Below are positions 49,903 to 60,337 of a stretch of 64,000 bases of DNA, in pieces; positions within the stretch are counted from its first letter, which is position 1, and each line of letters starts with the position of its first letter. The notes beneath the pieces were generated by a model, which was not told where the DNA came from, searched no databases, and saw only the letters and a program-made list of their open reading frames with translations. The translations under genes were made by a program, and so were the position numbers. Origin of the DNA: Saprospiraceae bacterium (GTDB lineage Bacteria; Bacteroidota; Bacteroidia; Chitinophagales; Saprospiraceae); the NCBI GenBank assembly GCA_027488135.1, contig JAIYCH010000108.1, forward strand, positions 1 through 64,000. The letters are read 5' to 3'.

Positions 49903-51456
49903 TCAATTTCGCCAAATCTCCTCCTCTTCCCACTCTTTTATATTTCTCAAGATGCTACTTAGATGAATACCCACCCCAATAACCTTTTTGTTCCTTAGTT
50001 TATAAGGCATGAAATATTCCTTTTGCCTGATTTGCTCTAAGGCTTGTTTCGCCGATATATCCAATTTGAATTCAAAAATATAGATGGTATCCGACATTTC
50101 AATCACGCTATCAATTCGGCCATTGCTCGTACAAACCTCACTATGAATGCGCAAGCCCATTTGGGTGAAAATAAGATGTATCGCTGCATGATAAAATTTC
50201 TCCGTCGATGGAGATACCAGTTGATAGGGAATAGATTGAAAAAGCACCCTAAGATTTTCCATTACCTCCGATATGTTTCCCCTTTGAAAGGATTCCTCCA
50301 TATTAATGGCCAGTTCCAGTCCGGACGGTGCCATTTCTGTGCTAGTGTAGGCCTCCATCAAATATAACAACATGGTCTTTTTTACCTCATAATTGGGGTA
50401 ATCTAGGATATATAATCCATTTTCAAGCCGGGATTGTATCGTTAGATACCCGGTTTGATATAATAAGCCGAAAATCCGCAAATCTTCCAGGTCGTATGAA
50501 ATGAAATCCAGTTCCGTTTTCTTCTGATGTTCCAGATTGTACAGGCCCTTTTCCTTCAATAGTTGAATTAAAAAAGTGGGGGTACCTGTTTCAAACCAAT
50601 AATTATTGAATTCTTTCGATTTGAAAAATAGGTTCACCGACACCGGATTATAAACGGTTTCTGCTGCCTCATGAAAACGATAACCATTATACCATTTTTT
50701 CAGATCCGCCAAAAGAGAAGGCCTCGTCTTTTTTAATTCTTCCTGGCATTCCTCTATTTCACGCTCAAAATTATCCTCCAGTTCCGATTGTGTATAGCCA
50801 AGCATTGACGAAAACGACTTTTCAGCGCTGATATCCCACAGATTATTCAAGCCAGAAAATATGCCCACTTTAGAAAATCTGCTCACCCCTGTAAGCATTA
50901 CAAATTCCAAATGAGCGTCTGTTTCCTTTAAAATACTGTAAAATTCTTTAAGTATATTTCTATTTTCTATAGATTTAGCAAGATTATCTCCTAAAAAATC
51001 AAGTATAGGCGCATCGTATTCGTCTATTAAAACAACTATTTTATTTTCAGCCGATAATTTTTTAATTAAATCGTAAAAAACGTCTTTGGCATATTTTCCT
51101 GATAAAATCAGACCTCTATCCCCTGCTATTTCCATTAATTTTTTAACCAAGGCTTGATCCAAACCTAATTTTTTATAATTAAGGCTTTTGAGTGACAAAT
51201 GAATCACGGGATGAATTTTACCCCAATCCCATTGATCATAAATCCAAAGACCCTCAAAAAGTGATTTGCTACCTGAGTAAAGTTCCTTAATTAAGGAAAT
51301 ATGAAGCGATTTCCCAAAACGTCTCGGGCGGGATAAAAAATAATATTTACCCGATGTGCATAAGGTATGGACATACCGAGTTTTATCGATATACCTAAAA
51401 CCTCTCTCAATAATTTCCCTGAAATCTGAAAACCCTATGGGTATCAACCCTTTCAT
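49903..51456 (-). CDS. AAA-ATPase-like protein with PD-(D/E)XK nuclease domain
   Basis: A 517-residue protein of a family strongly expanded in Bacteroidota. It opens IPIGFSDFREIIERGFRYID. Walker A is LSRPRRFGKSLHIS, Walker B KIVVLIDEYDAPILD, and the sensor is LTGVSRFSKVG. The C-terminal nuclease-like domain has GRIDSVIEMSDTIYIFEFKL, with aspartate and E-x-K in place. Biological role unknown. It is intact and of normal length, and unrelated in detail to the DUF4143 cluster. Confidence 0.92.
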   Translation of the reverse strand: MKGLIPIGFSDFREIIERGFRYIDKTRYVHTLCTSGKYYFLSRPRRFGKSLHISLIKELYSGSKSLFEGLWIYDQWDWGKIHPVIHLSLKSLNYKKLGLDQALVKKLMEIAGDRGLILSGKYAKDVFYDLIKKLSAENKIVVLIDEYDAPILDFLGDNLAKSIENRNILKEFYSILKETDAHLEFVMLTGVSRFSKVGIFSGLNNLWDISAEKSFSSMLGYTQSELEDNFEREIEECQEELKKTRPSLLADLKKWYNGYRFHEAAETVYNPVSVNLFFKSKEFNNYWFETGTPTFLIQLLKEKGLYNLEHQKKTELDFISYDLEDLRIFGLLYQTGYLTIQSRLENGLYILDYPNYEVKKTMLLYLMEAYTSTEMAPSGLELAINMEESFQRGNISEVMENLRVLFQSIPYQLVSPSTEKFYHAAIHLIFTQMGLRIHSEVCTSNGRIDSVIEMSDTIYIFEFKLDISAKQALEQIRQKEYFMPYKLRNKKVIGVGIHLSSILRNIKEWEEEEIWRN

Positions 51457-51549
51457 GTATTCCTCATTTTCACAAATATACGCGATTTATGCATACCGTT
51501 AGGCAAGGAACCAATCTGACTTAATATAATCGAAGTAACCTATTCTGGA

Positions 51550-52518
<969 letters not shown>

Positions 52519-53094
52519 CTATCCATTTTTATGAATAAATGCATCTGTTATTTCGTCCATACGTTTTAATTTAAGGACAAAATCACCCTTTATCCGACTT
52601 CGAAACTCATTTAATTTGTGCAATGAATCATCAATTTCATCAGGAATAATAAATTCAAGCCATTCTCTCATTCTTTTAGCCAATGTGGGAGATTTTCCCT
52701 TCGTTGAAATGGCAATTTTCAAATGCCCCTTAGTAACAATACTTCCCATATAAAAATCGCATAAATGGGGGGTATCAGCAATATTTACCAGGATTCCTTC
52801 TTTTTGGGCATCCTTTGAAACCTTGACATTCACCTCCTTATCGTCAGTTGTGGCAATAACTAACTGGTGGCCTTTCAAAAAAACCGATGTATATTTTTCA
52901 TTAATGATGGTAACCTCTTTGTTGGCAATAAAGGCCATAGTTTCATCTCTGACCATGGGAGAAACCAAGGTAACTATAGCTTGTGGACTCGATTTAAACA
53001 GGAAGGTTAACTTTTCAAGAGCTACAAATCCACCTCCAACAATTAAAATGCGGATATTTTCAGGTTTAATGAAAATGGGATAAAGATTATTCAT
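52519..53094 (-). CDS. Precorrin-2 dehydrogenase / siroheme synthase N-terminal domain protein
   Basis: A 191-residue protein like Met8p and the CysG N-terminus: YPIFIKPENIRILIVGGGFV, an NAD-binding GGG loop, ATTDDKEVNVKVSKDA, VNIADTPHLCDFYMGSIV and ISTKGKSPTLAKRMREWLE. It oxidises precorrin-2 to sirohydrochlorin and may also insert iron. It overlaps cobA by four bases. The pathway supplies siroheme to the reductase encoded by the first gene of the operon. Confidence 0.93.
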   Translation of the reverse strand: MNNLYPIFIKPENIRILIVGGGFVALEKLTFLFKSSPQAIVTLVSPMVRDETMAFIANKEVTIINEKYTSVFLKGHQLVIATTDDKEVNVKVSKDAQKEGILVNIADTPHLCDFYMGSIVTKGHLKIAISTKGKSPTLAKRMREWLEFIIPDEIDDSLHKLNEFRSRIKGDFVLKLKRMDEITDAFIHKNG

Positions 53095-53858
53095 ATAAAA
53101 GCAGGTATCTGATGAATTTGATTTTTAAATTGAACGATGGAGGATTTGACAATCGGTCCAAAAATAAACATAGCGGGTGCCTCTATTTCATTTTCAATAA
53201 CCTGCAATTCTATTTGCTCCAAATCAGAAAGTAAGGTTTTTTCATTGGGTAGGGTTCCATTGGAAATGACAGCAACAGGGTAATCCAATGGTTTAAAGCG
53301 TTTAAAAATGGAAACAATTTCACTAATATTTCCCAGCCCCATAAAAACAATAACCGTTGCTGACGATTTGGCCGCTGGTAAAATATCCTTTGAAACGGTA
53401 CCTCTGGCCGTCGTACCCGTTGTTACCCAAAAACTTTCTGCTACACCTCTTTGAGTAAGCGGTATTTTATGCCTGGCTGCAATACCGCTGAAGGAAGAAA
53501 TACCAGGAATTACCTCCGTTTCAATTTTTGCATTTTGGGCCATTTCGAGTTCTTCATTTGCCCTTCCAAATACAAAAACATCTCCCCCCTTTAATCTGAC
53601 TACCCGCTCTCCCTGACTAGCTAAGGTAACCATTTTAAGGGAAATATCGCGTTGTAAAATAGAATGTGAACCCGCTCTTTTACCAACATACATTTTAATG
53701 GCCCTTTTATTATAATCAAGTAAATCCTTATGTATCAAAGCATCATAAAGGATATAGGTAGCCTGTTGAATCGCTTTTATTCCCTTTATGGTTATCAGTT
53801 CTGGATCGCCAGGGCCAGCGCCTACTAATTTTATATTTCCTTTAATTAACTTGTTCAT
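53091..53858 (-). CDS. cobA: Uroporphyrinogen-III C-methyltransferase
   Basis: A 255-residue SUMT: VGAGPGDPELITIKGIKAIQ, YDALIHKDLL, YVGKRAGSHSILQRDI, VVRLKGGDVFVFGRANEELE and IPLTQRGVAESFWVTTG. It adds two methyl groups from SAM to uroporphyrinogen III to form precorrin-2. It overlaps the reductase gene upstream by 17 bases and the dehydrogenase gene downstream by 4. Confidence 0.95.
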   Translation of the reverse strand: MNKLIKGNIKLVGAGPGDPELITIKGIKAIQQATYILYDALIHKDLLDYNKRAIKMYVGKRAGSHSILQRDISLKMVTLASQGERVVRLKGGDVFVFGRANEELEMAQNAKIETEVIPGISSFSGIAARHKIPLTQRGVAESFWVTTGTTARGTVSKDILPAAKSSATVIVFMGLGNISEIVSIFKRFKPLDYPVAVISNGTLPNEKTLLSDLEQIELQVIENEIEAPAMFIFGPIVKSSIVQFKNQIHQIPAFI

Positions 53859-55911
53859 TTCTTTGATTTTTTATCCATTTGATCGTATTTGAAGCTATAT
53901 CTAAATAATTTTCAGCGAAAAGGAAAGTCAATGTATCTGTCCTATTCTTATCAATAAGCACTTCAAATGAAGTACCAAATTCAGCGTTAAAATCAGGGAA
54001 ATGAGTATCAAAAGCTTTTATAATGGATTCATGAGAGTTAACTGAGACATTTTTTGCGGTTAAAAGAGCCTTTGCTGCTCTAATTTGGGCGGCGTAAGCA
54101 TGATAAACGGCATCACCAGCTCTCCCTTCCTTTAAGGAATTTTCAGCCCATTCATACATTTCATCCGCCTCAAAAATCAAGGTTTGAATCAAATCTATCA
54201 TCACACCGGCACACTCCCCCACACCGATAGCTTTTTCATATTTAGATTCATTTCCCCAATCAATAAAATCAATGGGCGTCAACTGGCTGGTATCCGCAAA
54301 TGATTTGAGATGCTGGAAAAAATAATCTGCGGTTTTTCTATCGTAATATTCATTAAAAGATTCATCTTCATTATGTTGACTTGAAAAATCATTCAGGATC
54401 CAACGCAAAACATCGGGCACTTTTCTGGATGGCACTTTCAGTAATTTATCAGCGAAACGTCCAAATCCATTACCTAAAAGTCCGCCCCCCAGTAAAACTT
54501 GAGTAGCAGGGGCAATCTGATTTCCCTGCTGGATGGTCATCCCTTGAAACCCAATATTGGCAATAGTATGTTGCCCACAAGCATTCATACAGCCACTTAT
54601 TTTAATCGTCAATTGATAATCGGTAATTAAATCCTCAAACTCCTCCTCAATCACTCGTTTCAGTTCCGATGCCAACCCCATGCTGCTGCCAATGCCAAGA
54701 TTACATGTATCGGTTCCCGGACAAGCAGTAATATCATTAATACGCTCAAAACCAGGGGTTGCCAATCCGATTTCCTTCAATGCCATATACAAGGCAGAAA
54801 TATTTTCTTCAGGAATATGCCTCAATAAAATACTTTGGGAAACGGTGAATCTACTGTCATCTCCAGCATAAATTTTAATGATATCAGCTAAAATTCTGGC
54901 CGACTGCGATGATATGTTTCCATTTTCTATGGGAATGCCGACGGCAAATAAGCCAGATTGCTTCTGCTTGAACACATTGGTTTTATACCATTTTTCAAAA
55001 AGTAAATCCGTCGGATTTGATAGGGCAAATAAATGAGGTTGAGAAAAATGGGCAACATCAGATTCATTCAAAAGGGGGGCAATTTGGTTATTTAATTCCA
55101 AATTCACCCATTGCATAAACTGCTCCAATCCCACTTCCTTGATTAAAAATTTAAGGCGAGCTTTATTCCTTTTTACCCTTTCCCCATATCGGTCAAAAAC
55201 CCTAATGATAGCCTCCGACATTGGAATGATTTGCTCTGCAGGAATAAAATCAAATAATACATCGGCACTTCTTGGTTGAGCACCAATGCCACCACCAAGT
55301 AACATTCTGAAACCCTTCACTTCATTTTCAATGACAGGAATAAATCCAAGGTCATGAAAATAAGTATATGCAGTATCCGAAGCAGAACTTGAAAACGCCA
55401 CCTTGATTTTTCTTCCCAGATCCTGACAAATTGGATTTCTTAAGAAATAAGTAAAGAATTGGTTGGCATAAGGCGTAACATCAAAAGCCTCTTGTGGATC
55501 AATGCCTGCAAAAATAGAGGCGGTAATATTTCTCACTGTATTTCCACAAGCCTCTCGCAGCGTAATCTCATCCTTTTCCAATTCAGCCCATAATTCTGGT
55601 GTTTTGTCCAACGAAACATAATGAATCTGAATATCTTGCCTAGTCGTAATGTGTAAATTCCCCGTTGAGTAGGTATCAGAAACATCGGCAATACGAATCA
55701 ATTGACGCGCGGTAAAACGACCTAAGGGTATTTTAATCCTGATCATTTGTACACCATGTTGTCTTTGGCCATACACTCCCCTTGCTAAGCGAAGGCTTCT
55801 GAATTTTTCCTCTCCAATCAATCCATTTTTAAAGGCATATATTTTTTTTTCCAGATCTAAAATATCTTTTTCGATCACTGTATTTTCAAATTCGGTTCTA
55901 AAACTTTGCAT
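53842..55911 (-). CDS. Siroheme sulfite/nitrite reductase with C-terminal HEPN-like extension
   Basis: A 689-residue protein. Residues about 40-520 form the two-fold nitrite/sulfite reductase ferredoxin-like and siroheme domains: GNLHITTRQDIQIHYV, then the cluster cysteines in TACPGTDTCNLGIGSS and ISGCMNACGQHTI. The last 150 residues are not part of the usual enzyme. They are helical (MYEWAENSLKEGRAGDAVYH and AYAAQIRAAKALLT) and look like a HEPN domain. It reduces sulfite to sulfide or nitrite to ammonia; the sequence alone does not decide. Operon partners make its siroheme. Confidence 0.9.
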   Translation of the reverse strand: MQSFRTEFENTVIEKDILDLEKKIYAFKNGLIGEEKFRSLRLARGVYGQRQHGVQMIRIKIPLGRFTARQLIRIADVSDTYSTGNLHITTRQDIQIHYVSLDKTPELWAELEKDEITLREACGNTVRNITASIFAGIDPQEAFDVTPYANQFFTYFLRNPICQDLGRKIKVAFSSSASDTAYTYFHDLGFIPVIENEVKGFRMLLGGGIGAQPRSADVLFDFIPAEQIIPMSEAIIRVFDRYGERVKRNKARLKFLIKEVGLEQFMQWVNLELNNQIAPLLNESDVAHFSQPHLFALSNPTDLLFEKWYKTNVFKQKQSGLFAVGIPIENGNISSQSARILADIIKIYAGDDSRFTVSQSILLRHIPEENISALYMALKEIGLATPGFERINDITACPGTDTCNLGIGSSMGLASELKRVIEEEFEDLITDYQLTIKISGCMNACGQHTIANIGFQGMTIQQGNQIAPATQVLLGGGLLGNGFGRFADKLLKVPSRKVPDVLRWILNDFSSQHNEDESFNEYYDRKTADYFFQHLKSFADTSQLTPIDFIDWGNESKYEKAIGVGECAGVMIDLIQTLIFEADEMYEWAENSLKEGRAGDAVYHAYAAQIRAAKALLTAKNVSVNSHESIIKAFDTHFPDFNAEFGTSFEVLIDKNRTDTLTFLFAENYLDIASNTIKWIKNQRNEQVN

Positions 55912-56051
55912 GTGATTCAGGTTAAATGAGATGACAAAAATAAATATTATTTCTATATATTCTATCTAATTAGTAGAATAAATAAAATTTATTGGTTTTG
56001 CTCATAAAATTTTATCTTCATGCCCTAAAACCATTGCTATACGGTGATTTT

Positions 56052-59000
56052 ATGAAAATAAAAAACACCATTTCCTATCTTTTCCCTCTCATTTTTTGTC
56101 TTGTCACAAATAATGGATTAAAAGCTAGTGCCTGCATTGAAAAAATCATAGTTCCAATGCCGAATGCTTGTAGCAGGCAAGTTACCCTCAGCGAATTAAC
56201 CTTAGGTGTATTTCCAATTGGTACATATATTGAAATAAACGATGTAAATTCTTCAAATGGCGATATTGTAGATGGTTTGAGTCCGGATATTGGTTGGAAA
56301 TATGGAATTTTCTCCTCAACTGGAAGTCTTTTGTGTTCTGGAAGTCTGATTACCAAAGATTTAGTACCACCTTCTATGAGCCAAACAGACTCATTAAACT
56401 GGATAAACTATGATACCCTGGTCATGTGGAGACATGATTTAAGTCAGATTGAAAACAACACTAATTCGTGGTTCGACCCTTATGACCTTTATTTTGTAGG
56501 AATGCCCGTCATGAAGGAGGATTCATGTGGCGGACAAATTCAAATTTTCGTGACCGATAGGGTTAGTTTTCAACCATGTGGAGAATATGAAACTACATTA
56601 TTTAGAACCTTTTCATTTAATGATGCACGTGGAAATACAAATAGAATACAACAGGTCATTTATTTCAGAAAACCGCCACTGAATAACGAATGTACATTCA
56701 GTATTTCGCCTAACACCTATAATGATTTTGGGCCTGTTTCTAATCTTACAGCATTTGGAGTAATTGGTAATTATTCAGGACCGGGAACATGCGGGTTGCC
56801 TGACACGCTTAAATATAATCAATGTGGAAATTATTCCGAAGCTGAAATTATTGGATTTGCCAAGCAACATTATGTGGCTAATTACCTTCTTCCATCTGGA
56901 AATGCAACACAAGTCAATTTATTTGATCTAACGGGTGATTTTTCATGGGCTTTTAGTGTTAAAACCTTTTCAGGTTGTCCAGGAAGTACCCTTTCAGAGG
57001 TAGTAGTACAAATTGTGGACAGATGTAGCGCTGGCATTATAAAAGATACGCTTTATCTGATATATAAGGATTCTTCTCCGCCAGTAGTTTCCCCTTTAGA
57101 TGGTACCTTACCCATATTTGGTCATGTTAAACCGACCACCCTAGATGAATATCTGGCATTACCTGTTCTATCCTTTGATTCCTTAGCTCATGGTTGTTCC
57201 GGAGAACTTATTTTGCCGGATGGCGCTGATGATAAACAACTGGGATCTATTTTTAACTGGACTTTAAATGATGATTGCTCCTCAAGGTATGATTTGAATC
57301 TTCAATTTAAAATTCAAACAGCCTGGGAATTTAATACGCCTTATTTTAAAACCCATCCTGATTTTATAGACTGGGACTATCCTGTTTTTCCGTTACCAGA
57401 AGGAGGAAATATGATGTATAATATTCCCGTTGGTTACCACAGACTAGTGATTTCCGCCTTAGACGGTTGTTATAATAACCTTCAGGATACACTTTATTTT
57501 TTGGTTTATGATAAAATTAAACCAAGAATGAAAACAAAGGATCAACTAAATATTTCTCTTCCAGTTACTGCATGGAATGCAGATAATAAAGGAAAATTTA
57601 GTGTAGAAAATGGAGAAGCCAGAATTTATGTCCAGGATATAAACGAAGGTTCCTATGATGGATGCCTATTGGATTCTTTATATATGCGTCGCAAAATTTC
57701 CAAAGAATACATTCAGCAATTTTTATTGACAAATATGGATTTTGACTTGTTCAGCCATAGTGGAAAATCAAATGGAATCGTTGAATTCGAAGATTTTGAA
57801 TCAACCCCTGACAATGCTTATTTTACACCAAGGGGAATGCCTTATGTTTCTTTTTTTTGTGAAGATGTTGGAAAGGAAGTAGATGCAGAACTGTGGGGGG
57901 CTGATTTTATTCAAATATTGGATTTATCGGGAACCAATATGTTAACCTTACAACCAAATTGGGATTGGAATCAAACTAGAATTATAGTGGAAAACAACTC
58001 AGTCCCTTTGATTAAAGCTCCCACATTACCTAATGCTCAAAATCCAACATGGCATAATTATATAGATGGGACGGACAAGGAAAAGATTAAAAAATTGGAA
58101 GACCCTGTTCAATCCAACCTATTATTTGGCATTCCAGAAATTATCAGCGGAGCTTGTCAACCCACCGTTTTATATCACACAGAAAAAAGTCTCAGTTGTG
58201 ACACTGGATATGTGGATCGGGTATGGACCTTATTACATGTTAGAAAAACGGGTGACACATTGAGGCATACGGCCAGACAAAGAATAACTATTCGAGCCAT
58301 TCATTCGTTTACCATTTCTGTTCCTGAGGATAAGACAACGACTTGTTTAGCAAAAATTCAACCTAAAAATGAATTCACATGGACTGAACAGGGGTGTGAT
58401 TTGATTGCTGTAAGTTTTAACGATAAGTATTATTCATCTGATCTTACCACTGAAAACTGCAATAAAATATTTCGAACAGCAACTTTTATTAATTGGTGTA
58501 TCTTGCCGAATCAACTTCATTGTGAAAAAGTAGATCCAGCTGAATTTGCTAGAATTTTGCCTAGAAAAAATGGGTTGGAACAAACTTTTAGATTTTTAAA
58601 ATCAGCTGAAGGAACACAACTTCTTACCAGTGCTACCAAAAATTTAGATGGATATTCCTTATCTTATTTTAATCCAATAAAGACTGCCTCTTGTGCAGGA
58701 GAACAAACTTTCGCCTGGCAATATACCCAAATCATTTCAGTAGTTGATGATGTGCCACCTTTGATACTTCCAGGAAATACCAGGAAATTTAATTTAAGCG
58801 AGACAGACTGCCAGGCAACTATTCAATTTTCCTTTTTTTGTAGGGATGATTGCTCAAATAATTCCTTTAAAGGACGAAGTGTTCAAATCAGAAAAAAGGA
58901 TACCGGTTCCATAGTTAAAGAATTTAATACTTTCCCTGGATATTTTAAATCAGATACCTGTCAGCTGCAATTAGGAGCTTTTCCTGAGGGTGAATATATT

Positions 59001-59903
59001 GCATCTATAACCATAGCAGATGCTTGTGGAAACACGACCACTGGAAATGTTTATTTCACCGTTGAAGATAAATCAATTATTTCAGGAATTTGTGTTTTAC
59101 AGCTAAATGCATCTCTAACTATGGAAGGGACAGTTAATCAGGCTGTTACCATTCATTACAAAGATTTTTTACAAGATTCCGATCCAGGAATTAAAGATTG
59201 TTCCGGACCAGTACAATATTTTTTAGTACGGGACACTTCCTCTTTCAGACCTCAATATAATGCTACAGGTTATAAATCCATTCAATTAAGCTGTTCTGAT
59301 TTAGAACTGGGATTAGTAACACTTCGATTGTATAAGATGGATTCAAGGGGGAATTACCATTTTTGCAAGGTTTATGTTAAGCTAAATGATCATTTAAATG
59401 TTTGTGGTAATCAACTGACCAATATTGGAGGTAAAATCAAGTTGGCCAATGGATTTATTTTATCGGGATTTCAAGTGACATTAACTGGCACTGCTCATTA
59501 TACCACAACAAATTCTGAAGGTATTTTCAAGTTTAGCGACTTAAATGCTGATAAAAAATATACTTTGAACATTACTAAAGAAAATCAATATCTGGAAGGT
59601 GTGAGTACTTATGATTTACTACTTATTAACCGGCACATTCTCGGAATAAAACCCATAATGAGTAAATATGGAATGATTGCTGCAGATGTAAACAACTCGG
59701 GTAGTATCACCACATTAGATATGGTTCAAATAAAAAAGATGATTTTACAGATTGAGAAAAAATTTCCAAATAATACAAACTGGCATTTTTTTGACAAAAA
59801 CCAACAGGAAATCATATCCTTTTATCCAAAAGAGCCAAGGACCATTGATGAAATAATAGGTATAAAAACGGGTGATGTTTCAAGTGCAGAAGGATTAAAG
59901 TGA
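56052..59903 (+). CDS. Large secreted cysteine-rich protein with dockerin-like C-terminus
   Basis: The chosen start MKIKNTISYLFPLIFCLVTN gives a signal peptide; a start 20 codons upstream would bury it. About 1283 residues follow the Saprospiraceae style of adhesin-like repeats with paired cysteines, for example DDCSSRYDLNLQFKI, ADACGNTTTGNVYFTVEDKS and CQATIQFSFFCRDDCS, probably Ig-like folds. Near the end there is a carboxypeptidase-regulatory-like beta-sandwich (GFQVTLTGTAHYTTTNSEG). A dockerin-like pair of calcium loops follows, with STYDLLLINRHILG and AADVNNSGSITTLDMVQIKK. No type IX sorting domain follows. Probably a surface or matrix protein. Confidence 0.75.
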   Translation: MKIKNTISYLFPLIFCLVTNNGLKASACIEKIIVPMPNACSRQVTLSELTLGVFPIGTYIEINDVNSSNGDIVDGLSPDIGWKYGIFSSTGSLLCSGSLITKDLVPPSMSQTDSLNWINYDTLVMWRHDLSQIENNTNSWFDPYDLYFVGMPVMKEDSCGGQIQIFVTDRVSFQPCGEYETTLFRTFSFNDARGNTNRIQQVIYFRKPPLNNECTFSISPNTYNDFGPVSNLTAFGVIGNYSGPGTCGLPDTLKYNQCGNYSEAEIIGFAKQHYVANYLLPSGNATQVNLFDLTGDFSWAFSVKTFSGCPGSTLSEVVVQIVDRCSAGIIKDTLYLIYKDSSPPVVSPLDGTLPIFGHVKPTTLDEYLALPVLSFDSLAHGCSGELILPDGADDKQLGSIFNWTLNDDCSSRYDLNLQFKIQTAWEFNTPYFKTHPDFIDWDYPVFPLPEGGNMMYNIPVGYHRLVISALDGCYNNLQDTLYFLVYDKIKPRMKTKDQLNISLPVTAWNADNKGKFSVENGEARIYVQDINEGSYDGCLLDSLYMRRKISKEYIQQFLLTNMDFDLFSHSGKSNGIVEFEDFESTPDNAYFTPRGMPYVSFFCEDVGKEVDAELWGADFIQILDLSGTNMLTLQPNWDWNQTRIIVENNSVPLIKAPTLPNAQNPTWHNYIDGTDKEKIKKLEDPVQSNLLFGIPEIISGACQPTVLYHTEKSLSCDTGYVDRVWTLLHVRKTGDTLRHTARQRITIRAIHSFTISVPEDKTTTCLAKIQPKNEFTWTEQGCDLIAVSFNDKYYSSDLTTENCNKIFRTATFINWCILPNQLHCEKVDPAEFARILPRKNGLEQTFRFLKSAEGTQLLTSATKNLDGYSLSYFNPIKTASCAGEQTFAWQYTQIISVVDDVPPLILPGNTRKFNLSETDCQATIQFSFFCRDDCSNNSFKGRSVQIRKKDTGSIVKEFNTFPGYFKSDTCQLQLGAFPEGEYIASITIADACGNTTTGNVYFTVEDKSIISGICVLQLNASLTMEGTVNQAVTIHYKDFLQDSDPGIKDCSGPVQYFLVRDTSSFRPQYNATGYKSIQLSCSDLELGLVTLRLYKMDSRGNYHFCKVYVKLNDHLNVCGNQLTNIGGKIKLANGFILSGFQVTLTGTAHYTTTNSEGIFKFSDLNADKKYTLNITKENQYLEGVSTYDLLLINRHILGIKPIMSKYGMIAADVNNSGSITTLDMVQIKKMILQIEKKFPNNTNWHFFDKNQQEIISFYPKEPRTIDEIIGIKTGDVSSAEGLK

Positions 59904-60012
59904 AAACATTGAATGATAATTCCAATATTCTTTTAAATGAATATTTATTAATTAATTGAATATTAGCATATTAAAATAGGGGAAAATAAAAAGGTAGATA
60001 GGGGAAATACCA

Positions 60013-60308
60013 ATGCATCAGTGTGCCATTCAACTTAGCGGAGCAAAAGGTGCCTGGGATACTAGAAATACTGAGGCAGCTGCCGATGCCAAAATAATGA
60101 TGCAAAATATTTCTGCAAATCTCGATGCCGCTCAAAAGAAAAGTTGGGACTTGGCTTACGAAAAATACAATAGAAATCAAGTTATAAAGAAAAACAATTA
60201 TATGATCTCAAAAAGAGGCAAATACAAGCTGCGAAGGAAGTAGGCATAGCTTTTGCCAAAAATCAATCTAATAATGTTTCGTACAATCTAAGAGATTGGT
60301 GGAAATAA
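60013..60308 (+). pseudogene. Frameshifted remnant of an unrecognised protein
   Basis: A first frame reads GAKGAWDTRNTEAAADAKIM and AQKKSWDLAYEKYNRNQ. Near 60190 the apparent coding moves to another frame, YDLKKRQIQAAKEVGIAFAK and SNNVSYNLRDWWK, which ends at TAA (60306-60308). The helical, alanine-rich style is shared by both parts, which suggests one original gene with a frameshift. I do not recognise the family. It could be the C-terminal remnant of a larger polymorphic protein. Confidence 0.35.
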
Positions 60309-60337
60309 AAGCACACTGTCAAAGAAGTTATACCCGT

